From: Streptoverticillium olivoreticuli subsp. olivoreticuli
Lineage (GTDB): Bacteria; Actinomycetota; Actinomycetes; Streptomycetales; Streptomycetaceae
Length of the DNA stretch: 64,000 nt
Direction: 5' to 3'
Assembly: GCF_003391135.1 (NCBI RefSeq)
Contig: NZ_CP031455.1
Span: 4,820,001 to 4,884,000, forward strand
Shown: in pieces, positions 7,417-16,605 of the stretch
How the letters are laid out: each line of letters opens with the position of its first letter
Numbering within the stretch: position 1 is the first letter of the stretch
Notes under the pieces: generated by a model
The model's input: the letters and a program-made list of their open reading frames with translations, nothing else
Databases searched by the model: none
Told to the model about the DNA's origin: nothing
Translations under genes and position numbers: made by a program

Positions 7417-9705
7417 ATGGGCGTTGACGGCCGGGATGAACCACGCGGGAGTGAGGCAGCAGGCTCACCGCTCTCTCGCCGGATGTCCGGCCGCGGCTCC
7501 CCCGACGGTCCGAGCGTGCCTCAGCAGCGGGAGGGAGGCCGGGGCACCCGGAAAGGCGCGGAGACCGAGGCGTGGCCGGCCGGCGCATGGCCGGCCGACC
7601 GGCAGCCGGGTGATCCACGGCCCGGTGACAGGCGGTCGGGTGAGCTTCCCGCGCGGTCCGGCGAGACTCGGAGCGATCCCTGGCCGGTCGGGACGCGGTC
7701 GGCGGATTCCTCGCAGGCCGGTCACCGGTCGAGTGAAACGTCGGGTGAAACGCGGCCCGTTGGTTCACGGTCGGCCGACTCGGCACCGCAGGATTCACGG
7801 TCCGGCGCGCGGCCCGGCCGTGCGCGCCCCTCGCACGCGCGGCGGTCGTCACGTACGCGACCGTCCGGCGCGCCGTCGGCCGACGGTGCGACCTCAGGCC
7901 TACGGCCCGCCGACGCACCCGTCTCCGACGTGCCTCTCGACGAGCCGATTGCCGACGTGCCGCCGTCCGACATCGAGCTCGTCGCCCGGATGCGGTCCGG
8001 CGAGAGCGTGGCGTACGAGGAGTTGTACCGCCGGCACGCGGCCGCGGTGCGGCGGTACGCGCGCAGCTGTTGCCGGGACGACCACACCGCGGAGGATCTC
8101 ACCAATGAGGTCTTCGCGAATGCCCTGCAGGCGGTGCGGGGCGGCGCGGGGCCCAATGCGGCGGTGCGGGCGTATCTGCTGACGACGGTGCGGCGGGTCG
8201 CGGCGGCGTGGGCGAGGACCACTCGCCGGGAGCAGCTGATCGAGGACTTCGCGGTCTTCGCGGCGTCGGCGGCGCGCGCGTCCTTGGCGTCGGACGACGA
8301 CACGCTCGATCTGGGCGCCGACGTGCTGGCGATGCGGGAGGCCGAGCAGTCGCTGGCCGTGCAGGCGTTCCGCAGCCTGCCGGAGCGGTGGCAGACGGTG
8401 CTGTGGCACACCACGGTCGAGGACGAGTCGCCCAGCGAGGTCGCGCCGCTGCTGGGTCTGACGGCCAACGCCACGGCGGTGCTGGCGCACCGGGCGCGCG
8501 AGGGGCTGAAGCAGGCGTATCTGCAGGCCCATGTGAGTACGTCGCTCACGTCCGGCGGGGCGTGCGCGCGGTATGCCGACCGGCTCGGCGCGTACGCGCG
8601 GGGCGGGCTGCGGATGCGGGCCGAGCGGGGGCTGCGCAAGCATCTGGAGGACTGCGCCCGGTGCCGTACGGCGGCGCTGGAGGTCGCCGACGTCAACACC
8701 CGGCTGCGGGCGCTGCTGCCGGTGGCGGTGATCGGGTGGCTCGCCGCCGGGTTCTCGGCCAAGGTGGCCGCCGCGGGTCTGGCCGTGGGGGCGGCCGGTG
8801 CCGGTACGGCGGCGGGCGCGGGGGTGGCGGCCGCCGCGAGCGGGGGCGCGGCCGGCTCCGGGGCGAGCGGGGGCACGGGTAGCGCCGCGGCCGGTGAAGG
8901 GCTGGGGGCACCGGCGAAGATCGGGATCGCGGCGGGCGCGGTGGTCGCGGCCGGTGCCGTCACCGCGTACGCCCTGATGGGCGGCTCCCCCGCGCATCAC
9001 CACGCGCCGCGGGCCAAGGCTCCGGCCGGGCCGGTGGCCACCGTTCCGGCGACCGAGCCGCCGCCGGAGCCCGTACGGAAGGCGGCGCCGCCCGCCGACC
9101 CGGTCCCCGTGGCTCCGGCGCAGCAGACGACTTTGTCGCCTGTGCCGGAGGCGGTGGCCACTCCCCCGTCGCCCCGGCCGACCCCGCCTCCCGCGCCCCG
9201 CCCGACGCCCTCGGTGCCGCAGTCGCCCGCGCCGTCCCCGAAGCCCACGCCTCCGGTGCCGGCTCCGCCCGTGACCGTCTATCAGCTCAATGAGCTGGCG
9301 TACGGCGGTGTGGGGGACGGCACGAAGCCGGAGGTGCGGCTGTACGAGAGCGGCTGGCTGTGGCAGCGGTACGGGCTGCGGATCGGCGGTGAGGCGTATG
9401 GCGACGGTGTGAGCATGCACGCGGCGTCGTCGGCGACCGTCGAGCTGAACCGGTCCTGCACGGCGTACGACGCGGTGGTGGGGGTCGACGACCTGACCTT
9501 CGGTTTCGGGGCGGCGCGGTTCTCCGTCTACGGGGACGGCACGCGGCTGTGGGAGTCGGATGTCGTGCGGGCGGGCGAGGCGGCGGTGCCTGTGCATGTG
9601 CCGTTGTCCGGATATCGGACGGTCCGGCTGGTCGTCTCGCCGGTGAGTGTCATGGATTCGATGACGGTGGCGGACTGGGCCCGGGCGCGGATCAGCTGCG
9701 GCTAG
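7417..9705 (+). CDS. sigma-70-like protein fused to zinc-finger, membrane segments and NPCBM domain
   Basis: A 762-residue multidomain protein. Residues 1-180 are disordered, rich in Arg/Ser/Asp/Gly with PVGSRSADS-type repeats. Residues about 184-250 form a sigma region 2 (DIELVARMRSGESVAYEELY, AEDLTNEVFANA). About 318-375 is region 4 (LPERWQTVLWHTTVEDESPS). Next comes an anti-sigma-like zinc motif (CARYADRL ... HLEDCARC). Two Ala/Gly-rich hydrophobic stretches follow (around 432-455 and 505-528), then a Pro-rich spacer and a C-terminal NPCBM carbohydrate-binding domain with DGVSMHAASSATVELN. Such sigma factors carrying their own membrane segments occur in Streptomyces; the regulon is unknown. 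ATG 7417 follows AGGGG; the true start within the disordered region is uncertain. Confidence 0.85.
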   Translation: MGVDGRDEPRGSEAAGSPLSRRMSGRGSPDGPSVPQQREGGRGTRKGAETEAWPAGAWPADRQPGDPRPGDRRSGELPARSGETRSDPWPVGTRSADSSQAGHRSSETSGETRPVGSRSADSAPQDSRSGARPGRARPSHARRSSRTRPSGAPSADGATSGLRPADAPVSDVPLDEPIADVPPSDIELVARMRSGESVAYEELYRRHAAAVRRYARSCCRDDHTAEDLTNEVFANALQAVRGGAGPNAAVRAYLLTTVRRVAAAWARTTRREQLIEDFAVFAASAARASLASDDDTLDLGADVLAMREAEQSLAVQAFRSLPERWQTVLWHTTVEDESPSEVAPLLGLTANATAVLAHRAREGLKQAYLQAHVSTSLTSGGACARYADRLGAYARGGLRMRAERGLRKHLEDCARCRTAALEVADVNTRLRALLPVAVIGWLAAGFSAKVAAAGLAVGAAGAGTAAGAGVAAAASGGAAGSGASGGTGSAAAGEGLGAPAKIGIAAGAVVAAGAVTAYALMGGSPAHHHAPRAKAPAGPVATVPATEPPPEPVRKAAPPADPVPVAPAQQTTLSPVPEAVATPPSPRPTPPPAPRPTPSVPQSPAPSPKPTPPVPAPPVTVYQLNELAYGGVGDGTKPEVRLYESGWLWQRYGLRIGGEAYGDGVSMHAASSATVELNRSCTAYDAVVGVDDLTFGFGAARFSVYGDGTRLWESDVVRAGEAAVPVHVPLSGYRTVRLVVSPVSVMDSMTVADWARARISCG

Positions 9706-9717
9706 AGCCCTCGCCCC

Positions 9718-11871
9718 TCACAGGCTCCCCCTCGGTTCCATTCCTCCCGCCACCGCGCGTTGGCGGGGTGCCGAGGCGCCCGTCCAGCACGTGCCGCGGC
9801 GGGCGAGGAGGCGGCGCAGCCAGACCTCGGTGGAGACGAGTTCCGCGAGGCCGTCGAGCGGCAGGGCCCGGCCGTCCGCCGCCGCGTGCAGGGCGGACCG
9901 TACGACCCTGGCCTCGACCAGGCCCGCGTCCGCCAGCAGGGGCGCGTCGAAGAGCTCCAGCAGCTGTCCCACGGACGCGCGGAGACCGGCGCGTACGGCT
10001 GCCGCGTGCGAGGCGTGCGAGGTGGCGCCCCAGCCCGGGGGGAGTTCGCGAACGCCGGAGCCCGCCAGAACGGCGCGCAGTACGGACGCGCGCGCCCCCG
10101 GTTGCACGCGGAGCGCCTCGGGGAGCGCGCGGCAGGCGCGTACGACCTGGTTGTCGAGAAAGGGGGCGTGGAGGCGCTGGCTGCGGACCTCGGCGGCCTG
10201 TTCGAAGATGCGGTGGTCCGCCGCGTGGCGGGCGAGTGCCGCGGCGGCGCGCCGTTCCCCGGGCCGCTGGAGGAGGCCCCGGGGGCGGACGGCGGCGGCC
10301 TGGAGGCGAACCGATACTTCGGCCAGCGCCTCGCCGGTGAGCCAGCGCGCGGCGGGGCCGGGTCTGCACCAGGTGAGGGCGGCGAGCGAGGCGTCCACGG
10401 CCCCGCCGGGACCGGTCGGCGCGGCCACCTCCACGGGGTCGTCCAGGGCGGGGAAGTCGAGCGCCAGGAGCTGCCCGGCGGCCGCCTCCAGGCCCTCCCG
10501 GTAGGACGTACGGGCCAGTCGGCGCGCCGCGCGGTAGACCGTGAAGGGGATGAACAGGGACTGCGCGGTCGGCCCGTCGGCGCGGGCGAGCGCCGAGACG
10601 GGGCGCAGCAGGTGGCGGCGCCGGCGGTCCATCAACAGGTCGGCGAGCCGGGCGGGATGGGCGTCCAGGACCTGGCGGGCGCCGTGTCCGACGAGGTGGT
10701 CGGCGCTGCCCGCGGACAGCCGGCGGCGGTGCCGTTCCGCGGTGACGAGGGAGGGCCCGGGTTCGTCGGTGAGCGGGCCGCCGGCCAGGTCGGCGTACGG
10801 GAGGGCCTCCTCGCCCGCGGCGACGACCACGTGGCGCAGCCGGGGGTCGGCGGCGATGGCGCGGGCCCGGTCGAGTTCGGCCTCACTGGTCCGGCTGCCG
10901 CCCGCGGCGAGGTCGTTGAAGGTGACGGCGAGGAGCCTCTCGCCCGCGCCGTTGCCGCTCCCTGCGTGCATGCCGGCCACCCCCGGGAGGCCTGCGGCGA
11001 GCAGCGCGAGGGTGGCGGAGGCGCTGCCTCCTGAGAGGTCGGCGCCGATGCCGGGCGCCGGTCCGCCGCGTGCGGCGCGGCGCTGCGCGGGTCCCATGCC
11101 GGGTACGGGGCCGGGGTCGAGGTGGCCGTGGCCGCCCTCGGGCGCGTGGCGGGGTGCCGCGAGGCGGGTCCGTACGGCGTCGACCAGGGCGTCCCTTATG
11201 CCCTCGACGGCCTCCTCCGGGGCGAGTTGGGGCGCGGCGACGGCGAGCGAGGCGGTCGGTTCGTAGCCCGCGATCTCGCGTGCGCCGTCGCGCAGCACGA
11301 GCGCGTGGCCGGGCGGCACGCGCCGTACGCCCATGTAGGGCGTGCCGTCGCCGAGTGCCTCCGGGGAGTCGGGGCAGGCGAGCAGGGCGGCGAGGTGGCC
11401 GACGTCGAGCTGGGCCTCGATGAGGTCGGCCAGCGGCAGCGCGGCGGTGGCGTAGGCGGTCCCCCCGGCCCAGGCCGTGTGGAAGACGGGCCGGGCGCCG
11501 GCCAGGTCGCCCGCGACGGTGATGCGCCGCCCCACCTGGGCGACGGCCGTATAGCTGCCGGGCCAGGCCGTGAGGTGGCGCAGGGCGCCGCCGCGGGCCG
11601 CGACCAGCCCGGCCCTCAGCTCGTCGTCGGCGGCTCCGCAGCGGCCGAACACGGCGAGCCGGGTGACCGCGTCGGCCTGGACGACGCGGACCTCGTCCGG
11701 GCGCCAGTCGCCGACGGCCCACAGGGGCGCGGGGTCGCCCCACAGGAGCTGGGCGCCGACCGGGTGGACGGTGGGGCCGTCGAGGCGGTCGGGGACGCTG
11801 TCGTCGTGGCGGGGCGCGGCGCGTGGACCGGTCCCTGAGGCGGTGCTGCTCCACCCCACCAACCAGCGCAT
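9718..11871 (-). CDS. asparagine-synthase-like protein
   Basis: A 717-residue protein with the two-domain layout of class B asparagine synthetases and lasso-peptide cyclases. An Ntn-amidotransferase-like N-terminal half lacks the catalytic Cys at position 2 (it begins MRWLVG). A C-terminal synthetase half has a PP-loop read as DLSGGSASATLAL, near residue 276. The canonical loop is SGG-x-D-S; here the Asp is Ala. The C-terminal helical segment HAPFLDNQVVRACRALPEAL is the typical Asn_synthase substrate/ATP region. Loss of glutaminase and the altered loop argue against ordinary asparagine synthesis. The substrate is unknown. Start at ATG 11871 is set by GGAGG five bases upstream. It is convergent with the sigma-like gene (12-base gap). 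Confidence 0.75.
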   Translation of the reverse strand: MRWLVGWSSTASGTGPRAAPRHDDSVPDRLDGPTVHPVGAQLLWGDPAPLWAVGDWRPDEVRVVQADAVTRLAVFGRCGAADDELRAGLVAARGGALRHLTAWPGSYTAVAQVGRRITVAGDLAGARPVFHTAWAGGTAYATAALPLADLIEAQLDVGHLAALLACPDSPEALGDGTPYMGVRRVPPGHALVLRDGAREIAGYEPTASLAVAAPQLAPEEAVEGIRDALVDAVRTRLAAPRHAPEGGHGHLDPGPVPGMGPAQRRAARGGPAPGIGADLSGGSASATLALLAAGLPGVAGMHAGSGNGAGERLLAVTFNDLAAGGSRTSEAELDRARAIAADPRLRHVVVAAGEEALPYADLAGGPLTDEPGPSLVTAERHRRRLSAGSADHLVGHGARQVLDAHPARLADLLMDRRRRHLLRPVSALARADGPTAQSLFIPFTVYRAARRLARTSYREGLEAAAGQLLALDFPALDDPVEVAAPTGPGGAVDASLAALTWCRPGPAARWLTGEALAEVSVRLQAAAVRPRGLLQRPGERRAAAALARHAADHRIFEQAAEVRSQRLHAPFLDNQVVRACRALPEALRVQPGARASVLRAVLAGSGVRELPPGWGATSHASHAAAVRAGLRASVGQLLELFDAPLLADAGLVEARVVRSALHAAADGRALPLDGLAELVSTEVWLRRLLARRGTCWTGASAPRQRAVAGGMEPRGSL

Positions 11872-12318
11872 CGCGCCTCCACAGGCTGTGGACAACCAAC
11901 GGGTGCCGTCATCGCGCACAGCGGGCCGACGATGACGACAACGAAGGACGCGACATAACGGTCACGCCTCCGGGCCCCAACTCGCCTTGTGACAGCGCGA
12001 GGTGTCGGACCGTCATGCCCATTGCAGGGGCCATGCTGTCACGACTGGGGGCGGAGGAACCCGACGTGTACGCGCGTGGCGCGTTGCGGGGAGATGACGG
12101 CTCCGCGTCCCGGAGCGCCGGACGGCGAGAACCGGCCAATCTCCGGGGCGGCCACGCGACGGGGCGCACTCGCGCAGTGCTTCGACCCGCAAGTGCCGGT
12201 CGCCCGGCAGGCGCCCTCGGGCCACTCCGGCTGGACATGTGCATGTCCGGGAGGCGGCTGACCGCCCCCCGGACCGCTCCGCCGCCCGCGGGGAATGAGG
12301 CGGCGGCTTCCCCCAGCC

Positions 12319-12332
12319 CACTGGATCCAGTG
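12319..12332. promoter_or_regulatory. 14-bp perfect palindrome, candidate operator
   Basis: CACTGGATCCAGTG is a perfect 14-base palindrome about 165 bases upstream of the -35 box of the sporulation-associated gene. A second palindrome, CTTCCATGGAAG, is at 12353-12364, 20 bases further. Dimeric regulators could bind either. No known regulator is assigned. Confidence 0.4.
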
Positions 12333-12352
12333 CAGCGGGCCAACCCACGCGC

Positions 12353-12364
12353 CTTCCATGGAAG
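12353..12364. promoter_or_regulatory. 12-bp perfect palindrome, candidate operator
   Basis: CTTCCATGGAAG is a perfect palindrome. Its centre is about 33 bases, roughly three helical turns, from the centre of the palindrome at 12319-12332. The spacing would allow two dimers on the same DNA face. Inference only. Confidence 0.35.
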
Positions 12365-12483
12365 CGCTCTTGGGATGGCGTGGACAGAGCGCACGGCGGG
12401 CGCACGACCCCACACAACCGGAGCACGTGCCCCTCGGTGCACGCGCGCACGGACCAGAATCCCGCCATCCGGGACAGCACCTC

Positions 12484-12512
12484 TTAACGGTCGGGATGCG
12501 GGGAACTACGCT
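12484..12512 (+). promoter_or_regulatory. housekeeping-type promoter of sporulation-associated gene
   Basis: TTAACG (12484-12489), a 17-base spacer and TACGCT (12507-12512) fit the HrdB-type consensus. Transcription would start near 12519, giving a leader of about 54 bases with a GAGGGG ribosome-binding site. Confidence 0.6.
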
Positions 12513-12572
12513 GGGTTTACGAATGCCTCGTGCCTATGCCGGGGCGGGCGTCGCTGTTGCCGAGGGGTGCGC

Positions 12573-14018
12573 ATGTCCAGGGAGCCACGCGGGCCGAACG
12601 AGAAGCTCGGCACTGTCCTCGTCCTCGCCGGAATCAGCAACGCCGGTCTCGCGCGCAGGGTCAACGACCTCGGTGCGCAGCGCGGATTGACGCTTCGCTA
12701 CGACAAGACGTCCGTGGCCCGCTGGGTCTCCAAGGGCATGGTCCCGCAGGGTGCGGCCCCCCATCTGATCGCCGCCGCGATCGCCGGGAAGCTCGGCCGG
12801 CCGGTGCCGCTGCACGAGATCGGCCTCGCGGACGCCGACCCCGCGCCCGAGGTGGGGCTCTCCTTTCCGCGCGATGTCGGCCAGGCGGTGCGCTCCGCAA
12901 CGGAGTTGTACCGGCTGGATCTCGCCGGTCGCCGCGGGGGCGGCGGCATCTGGCAGAGCCTGGCCGGATCCTTCTCCGTCAGCGCCTACGCCACGCCCGC
13001 GTCACGATGGCTGATAACCCCCGCCGACGGCTCGGTCGCCCGCGAGGCCCACCAGGCCGCCCGGGAGAGCGAGAACGGCGGCCCCGAGTGCGGCCCGGTG
13101 CAGCGGGTCGGCCACAGCGACGTGACCAAGCTGCGGGAGGCGGCGGACGACGCCCGGCGCTGGGACTCCAAATACGGCGGGGGCGACTGGCGTTCGTCGA
13201 TGGTGCCCGAGTGCCTGCGGGTCGACGCGGCGCCGCTGCTGCTCGGTTCGTACACCGACGAGGTGGGCCGCTCGCTGTTCGGCGCCACGGCCGAACTGAC
13301 CCGGCTCGCCGGGTGGATGGCCTTCGACACCGGTCAGCAGGAGGCCGCGCAGCGCTACTACATCCAGGCGCTGCGGCTGGCCCGCGCGGCCGCCGACGTG
13401 CCACTGGGCGGCTATGTGCTGGCCTCGATGAGCCTCCAGGCGACCTACCGCGGCTTCGCCGACGAGGGCGTGGACCTCGCGCAGGCCGCGCTGGAGCGCA
13501 ACCGCGGACTGGCCACCGCCCGCACGATGAGCTTCTTCCGGCTCGTCGAGGCGCGGGCGCAGGCGAAGGCGGGCGACGCACCGGCCTGCGGCGCGGCGCT
13601 CAAGGCCGCCGAGGGGTGGCTGGAGCGGGCACGCACGGGCGATCCCGACCCCTCCTGGCTGGACTTCTACTCCCAGGAGCGGTTCGCGGCCGACGCCGCC
13701 GAGTGCTACCGCGACCTGCGCATGCCGCGACAGGTGCAGCGCTTCACGGAGCAGGCCCTGTCCCGTCCGACGGAGGAGTTCGTGCGGTCGCACGGGCTGC
13801 GGCTGGTGGTGTCGGCGGTCGCCGAGCTGGAGTCGGGCAATCTGGACGCGGCGTGCGCGGCCGGTACGCGCGCGGTGGAGGTCGCGGGCCGGATCTCCTC
13901 GGCGCGCACCACGGAGTACGTACGGGACCTGCTGCACCGCCTGGAGCCGTACGGGGACGAGCCGCGGGTGGTCGAGCTCCGGGAGCGGGCGCGGCCGTTA
14001 TTGGTGGCGCACGGGTGA
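12573..14018 (+). CDS. sporulation-associated HTH/TPR regulator (NsdA-like)
   Basis: A 481-residue protein with an N-terminal helix-turn-helix (GISNAGLARRVNDLGAQRGL, about residues 20-75) and a long helical C-terminal half with TPR-like repeats (GWMAFDTGQQEAAQRYYIQA is one unit). This is the layout of NsdA-type Streptomyces proteins that affect aerial growth, sporulation and antibiotic production. From memory the syntenic S. coelicolor gene, SCO4114, is annotated sporulation-associated protein. ATG 12573 is chosen because GAGGGG lies six bases upstream; the frame is open well before it. Direct targets are unknown. Confidence 0.82.
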   Translation: MSREPRGPNEKLGTVLVLAGISNAGLARRVNDLGAQRGLTLRYDKTSVARWVSKGMVPQGAAPHLIAAAIAGKLGRPVPLHEIGLADADPAPEVGLSFPRDVGQAVRSATELYRLDLAGRRGGGGIWQSLAGSFSVSAYATPASRWLITPADGSVAREAHQAARESENGGPECGPVQRVGHSDVTKLREAADDARRWDSKYGGGDWRSSMVPECLRVDAAPLLLGSYTDEVGRSLFGATAELTRLAGWMAFDTGQQEAAQRYYIQALRLARAAADVPLGGYVLASMSLQATYRGFADEGVDLAQAALERNRGLATARTMSFFRLVEARAQAKAGDAPACGAALKAAEGWLERARTGDPDPSWLDFYSQERFAADAAECYRDLRMPRQVQRFTEQALSRPTEEFVRSHGLRLVVSAVAELESGNLDAACAAGTRAVEVAGRISSARTTEYVRDLLHRLEPYGDEPRVVELRERARPLLVAHG

Positions 14019-14238
14019 GGTCCGGCGTCGTACGTCGGGCGTAGTGGAGCGGCTTCCTCCCTTTCCGCCCAACTCGGCCGGTTTTCCCCGCCCGTGATCA
14101 TCTCGGCCCGGTCCCCGGGTTGACCTGGGTTTCGACCCGTTGTCAGTGGCGCAGGTCATGATGGGGGGCGTGGGTGAGGCGCCAAGGTTGCCGGGTGCTC
14201 GGTCGCGGGTGTCCGGTCGGCGCGGGGAGGTGACGTTG

Positions 14239-15447
14239 ATGAGGGCGTACGACTGCGATGTGCTGGTGGTCGGGGGCGGGATCGTGGGCCTGTCGACGGC
14301 GTATGCGATCACGCGCGCCGCACCGGGCACACGCGTCATCGTGCTGGAGAAGGAGCCGGGGCCCGCGCTCCATCAGACCGGGCACAACAGCGGTGTGATC
14401 CACAGCGGGATCTACTACCGCCCGGGCTCGCTCAAGGCGCGGTTCGCGGTGCAGGGCGCGGCGGAGATGGTGAAGTTCTGCGCGGAGTACGGCCTGCCGT
14501 GCGAGGTCACCGGCAAGCTGATCGTCGCCACGGAGCACGCGGAGCTGCCCCGGCTGCACTCCCTGGCCCAGCGCGGCCGGGAGAACGGCATTCCGGTGCG
14601 GGAGCTGGGCCCCGCCCAGATCACGGAGCACGAGCCGCACGTACGGGGCCTCGGCGCCGTCCACGTCGGCACGACGGGCATCTGCGACTACGGCGCGGTG
14701 GCCCGCCGCCTGGCCTCTCTCGCGGAGGACGCCGGCGCGTCCGTGCGGTACGGCGCCCGGGTCGAGGTCATCGGGCGGCGGGGACCTGCGATCGCGGTCC
14801 GTACGGCGCTGGGCGAGGTGCTGCGCGCCCGCGCCCTGGTCAACTGCGCCGGGCTGCACAGCGACGCGGTCGCCCGGCTGGCGGGTGACGACCCGAACAT
14901 GCGGATCATCCCCTTCCGGGGGGAGTACTGGGAGCTGGCCCCGGCCCGCGCGGAGCTGGTGCGCGGCCTCGTCTATCCGGTGCCGGACCCGGCGTTCCCC
15001 TTCCTCGGCGTCCACCTGACCCGGGGCATCGACGGCACCGTCCACCTCGGTCCCAACGCCGTGCCCGCCCTCGCGCGCGAGGGCTACGACCGCTCGACCG
15101 TACGGCCCGGCGAGCTGGCCGGGACCGTCGCGTATCCCGGCTCCTGGCACCTGGCCCGCCGCCACTGGCGCTACGGCGCGGGCGAGGTCCGGCGCTCCCT
15201 CTCCAAGCGCGCCTTCACCGAGGCGGTGCGCCGCCTGCTGCCGGACGTGACCGCGGACGACCTGATACCGGCACCCGCGGGCGTACGGGCCCAGGCGATC
15301 CTGCGCGACGGCACGCTGGTGGACGACTTCCTCTTCGCGGAGTCGCCCGGAATGGTCCACGTCCTGAACGCACCGTCCCCGGCGGCGACGGCGTCCCTCC
15401 CGATCGGGAGGGAGGTGGCGCGGAGGGTGTTGAAGGGGTTGGGGTGA
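14239..15447 (+). CDS. lhgO: L-2-hydroxyglutarate oxidase
   Basis: A 402-residue FAD-dependent oxidoreductase of the DAO family that oxidises L-2-hydroxyglutarate to 2-oxoglutarate. The dinucleotide motif VLVVGGGIVGLSTAYAI is at residues 8-24. It has the LhgO signature LHQTGHNSGVIHSGIYYRPG, plus VNCAGLHSDAVARLAG and PFRGEYWEL. Length and motifs match the family. Start ATG 14239 follows GGGGAGG. A dispersed repeat lies just downstream. Confidence 0.88.
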   Translation: MRAYDCDVLVVGGGIVGLSTAYAITRAAPGTRVIVLEKEPGPALHQTGHNSGVIHSGIYYRPGSLKARFAVQGAAEMVKFCAEYGLPCEVTGKLIVATEHAELPRLHSLAQRGRENGIPVRELGPAQITEHEPHVRGLGAVHVGTTGICDYGAVARRLASLAEDAGASVRYGARVEVIGRRGPAIAVRTALGEVLRARALVNCAGLHSDAVARLAGDDPNMRIIPFRGEYWELAPARAELVRGLVYPVPDPAFPFLGVHLTRGIDGTVHLGPNAVPALAREGYDRSTVRPGELAGTVAYPGSWHLARRHWRYGAGEVRRSLSKRAFTEAVRRLLPDVTADDLIPAPAGVRAQAILRDGTLVDDFLFAESPGMVHVLNAPSPAATASLPIGREVARRVLKGLG

Positions 15448-15470
15448 GATTTCGGAGTGCGTGGATCCAG

Positions 15471-15620
15471 CCCGTGGGGGCACCTCCCAGCGGTAGCTGG
15501 GGGAGTTTGAGGACACCGCGCGGAGCGTGGTGCGGGGTCTGGGGCGGAGCCCCGCACGCGGCGGAGCCGCATACCGGATGCAGCCGGGAAGGGGCGGGGC
15601 TGGGGAAAGGCCTGCCGCAG
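15471..15620. repeat. dispersed Streptomyces intergenic repeat, copy 1
   Basis: The segment CCCGTGGGGGCACCTCCCAG followed by CGGTAGCTGGGGGAGTTTGA and then GGGGCGGAGCCCCG-like sequence recurs at 42353-42440 with few changes. The element folds into several GC-rich hairpins (GGGGCACCTCCC, GCTGGGGGAG, GGGGCGGAGCCCC). It lies between lhgO and trmB and may act as a terminator-like spacer. Confidence 0.7.
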
Positions 15621-15684
15621 GCGCCCCTCCCGCGTACGCGCACCCCGGAGCCCCCTCTGGGAGCGCCCTTACTATGGAAGAACT

Positions 15685-16470
15685 GTGTCTGAGAACCTCT
15701 CCCCCACCCCAGCAACCGCCGCGGAGCGGACCTCGCGCGAGCCGAAGTTCCCGGCCGGACCCGCCGCGGACCCGGCCGGCTCCCACCACGAACGAAGGAT
15801 CCGCTCCTTCCAGCCGCGCCGCAGCCGCGTCACCACCGGCCAGGGCGAGGCGCTGCGCCGCCTGTGGCCGAAGTGGGGCCTGGACATCGACGGCCTGAGC
15901 CGCCTCGACCTGGGCGAGCTGTTCGGCGACCCGGAGCTGCCCGTCGTCCTGGAGATCGGCTTCGGCATGGGCGAGGCCACGGCGCAGATGGCGGCCGCCG
16001 ACCCCGGCACCGGCATCCTGGGCTGTGACGTGCACACCCCGGGCCAGGGCAATCTGCTCGCTCTCGCCGAGCGGAACGGCCTGACGAACGTCCGGGTCGC
16101 CAACGGCGACGCGATCATCCTGCTCCGCGAGATGCTCGCCCCCGACTCGCTCGCGGGCATGCGCGTCTTCTTCCCGGACCCGTGGCCCAAGAAGCGCCAC
16201 CACAAGCGCCGGCTGATCCAGCCGGAGTTCCTGGCGCTGGCGGCCACCCGGCTCGCGCCCGGCGCGGTGCTGCACTGCGCGACGGACTGGGAGCCGTACG
16301 CGGAGCAGATGCTGGAGGTGCTCTCCGCCGCCCCGGACTTCGAGAACACCCAGCCCGACGGCGGCTACGCACCGCGCCCCGAGTTCCGTCCGCTGACGCG
16401 GTTCGAGGGCCAGGGGCTCGACAAGGGGCACGTGGTGCACGACCTGATGTTCCGGCGGCGCGCGGTCTGA
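15685..16470 (+). CDS. trmB: tRNA (guanine-N7)-methyltransferase TrmB
   Basis: A 261-residue SAM-dependent enzyme that forms m7G46 in tRNA variable loops. The SAM motif EIGFGMGEATAQMA is at about residues 91-104. The TrmB signatures FFPDPWPKKRHHKRR and LHCATDWEPYAEQM are both present. The first 60 residues are a basic/disordered extension common in actinobacteria. The GTG start at 15685 has GGAAG just upstream, but a TACTAT box at 15670-15675 would place the transcript start almost at the codon, so the mRNA could be nearly leaderless. Confidence 0.94.
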   Translation: MSENLSPTPATAAERTSREPKFPAGPAADPAGSHHERRIRSFQPRRSRVTTGQGEALRRLWPKWGLDIDGLSRLDLGELFGDPELPVVLEIGFGMGEATAQMAAADPGTGILGCDVHTPGQGNLLALAERNGLTNVRVANGDAIILLREMLAPDSLAGMRVFFPDPWPKKRHHKRRLIQPEFLALAATRLAPGAVLHCATDWEPYAEQMLEVLSAAPDFENTQPDGGYAPRPEFRPLTRFEGQGLDKGHVVHDLMFRRRAV

Positions 16471-16593
16471 TCCTCGGGCGGGCGTCGTCCCCCGGGGCGT
16501 CGCCCGCCGACGGGCATCCCTACGGTGACGCGTTTCATGGCCGCCGGCCGAGGCCGTGGTCGGAACCGTCGGTTACCCGCACCGGCCCTTGGT

Positions 16594-16599
16594 TAGGGT
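16594..16599 (+). promoter_or_regulatory. -10 box giving a leaderless prsW transcript
   Basis: TAGGGT lies so that transcription would start at the G of the GTG codon at 16606, and there is no ribosome-binding site between. The -35 (GGTTAC, 17 bases upstream) is weak. Inferred leaderless start. Confidence 0.45.
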
Positions 16600-16605
16600 C
16601 GTCGG

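Larger units (their letters stand above)
11872..12572. other. 701-base intergenic region with promoter and palindromes
   Basis: This divergent region separates the asparagine-synthase-like and sporulation-associated genes. The open frames across it are GC-rich shadows without ribosome-binding sites. It carries two perfect palindromes (12319-12332 and 12353-12364) and a good promoter at 12484-12512, listed separately. Confidence 0.6.

Noticed and set aside
11989..12480. Several open frames in the region before the sporulation-associated gene
   Set aside because: They overlap in many frames, lack ribosome-binding sites and show no recognisable domains.
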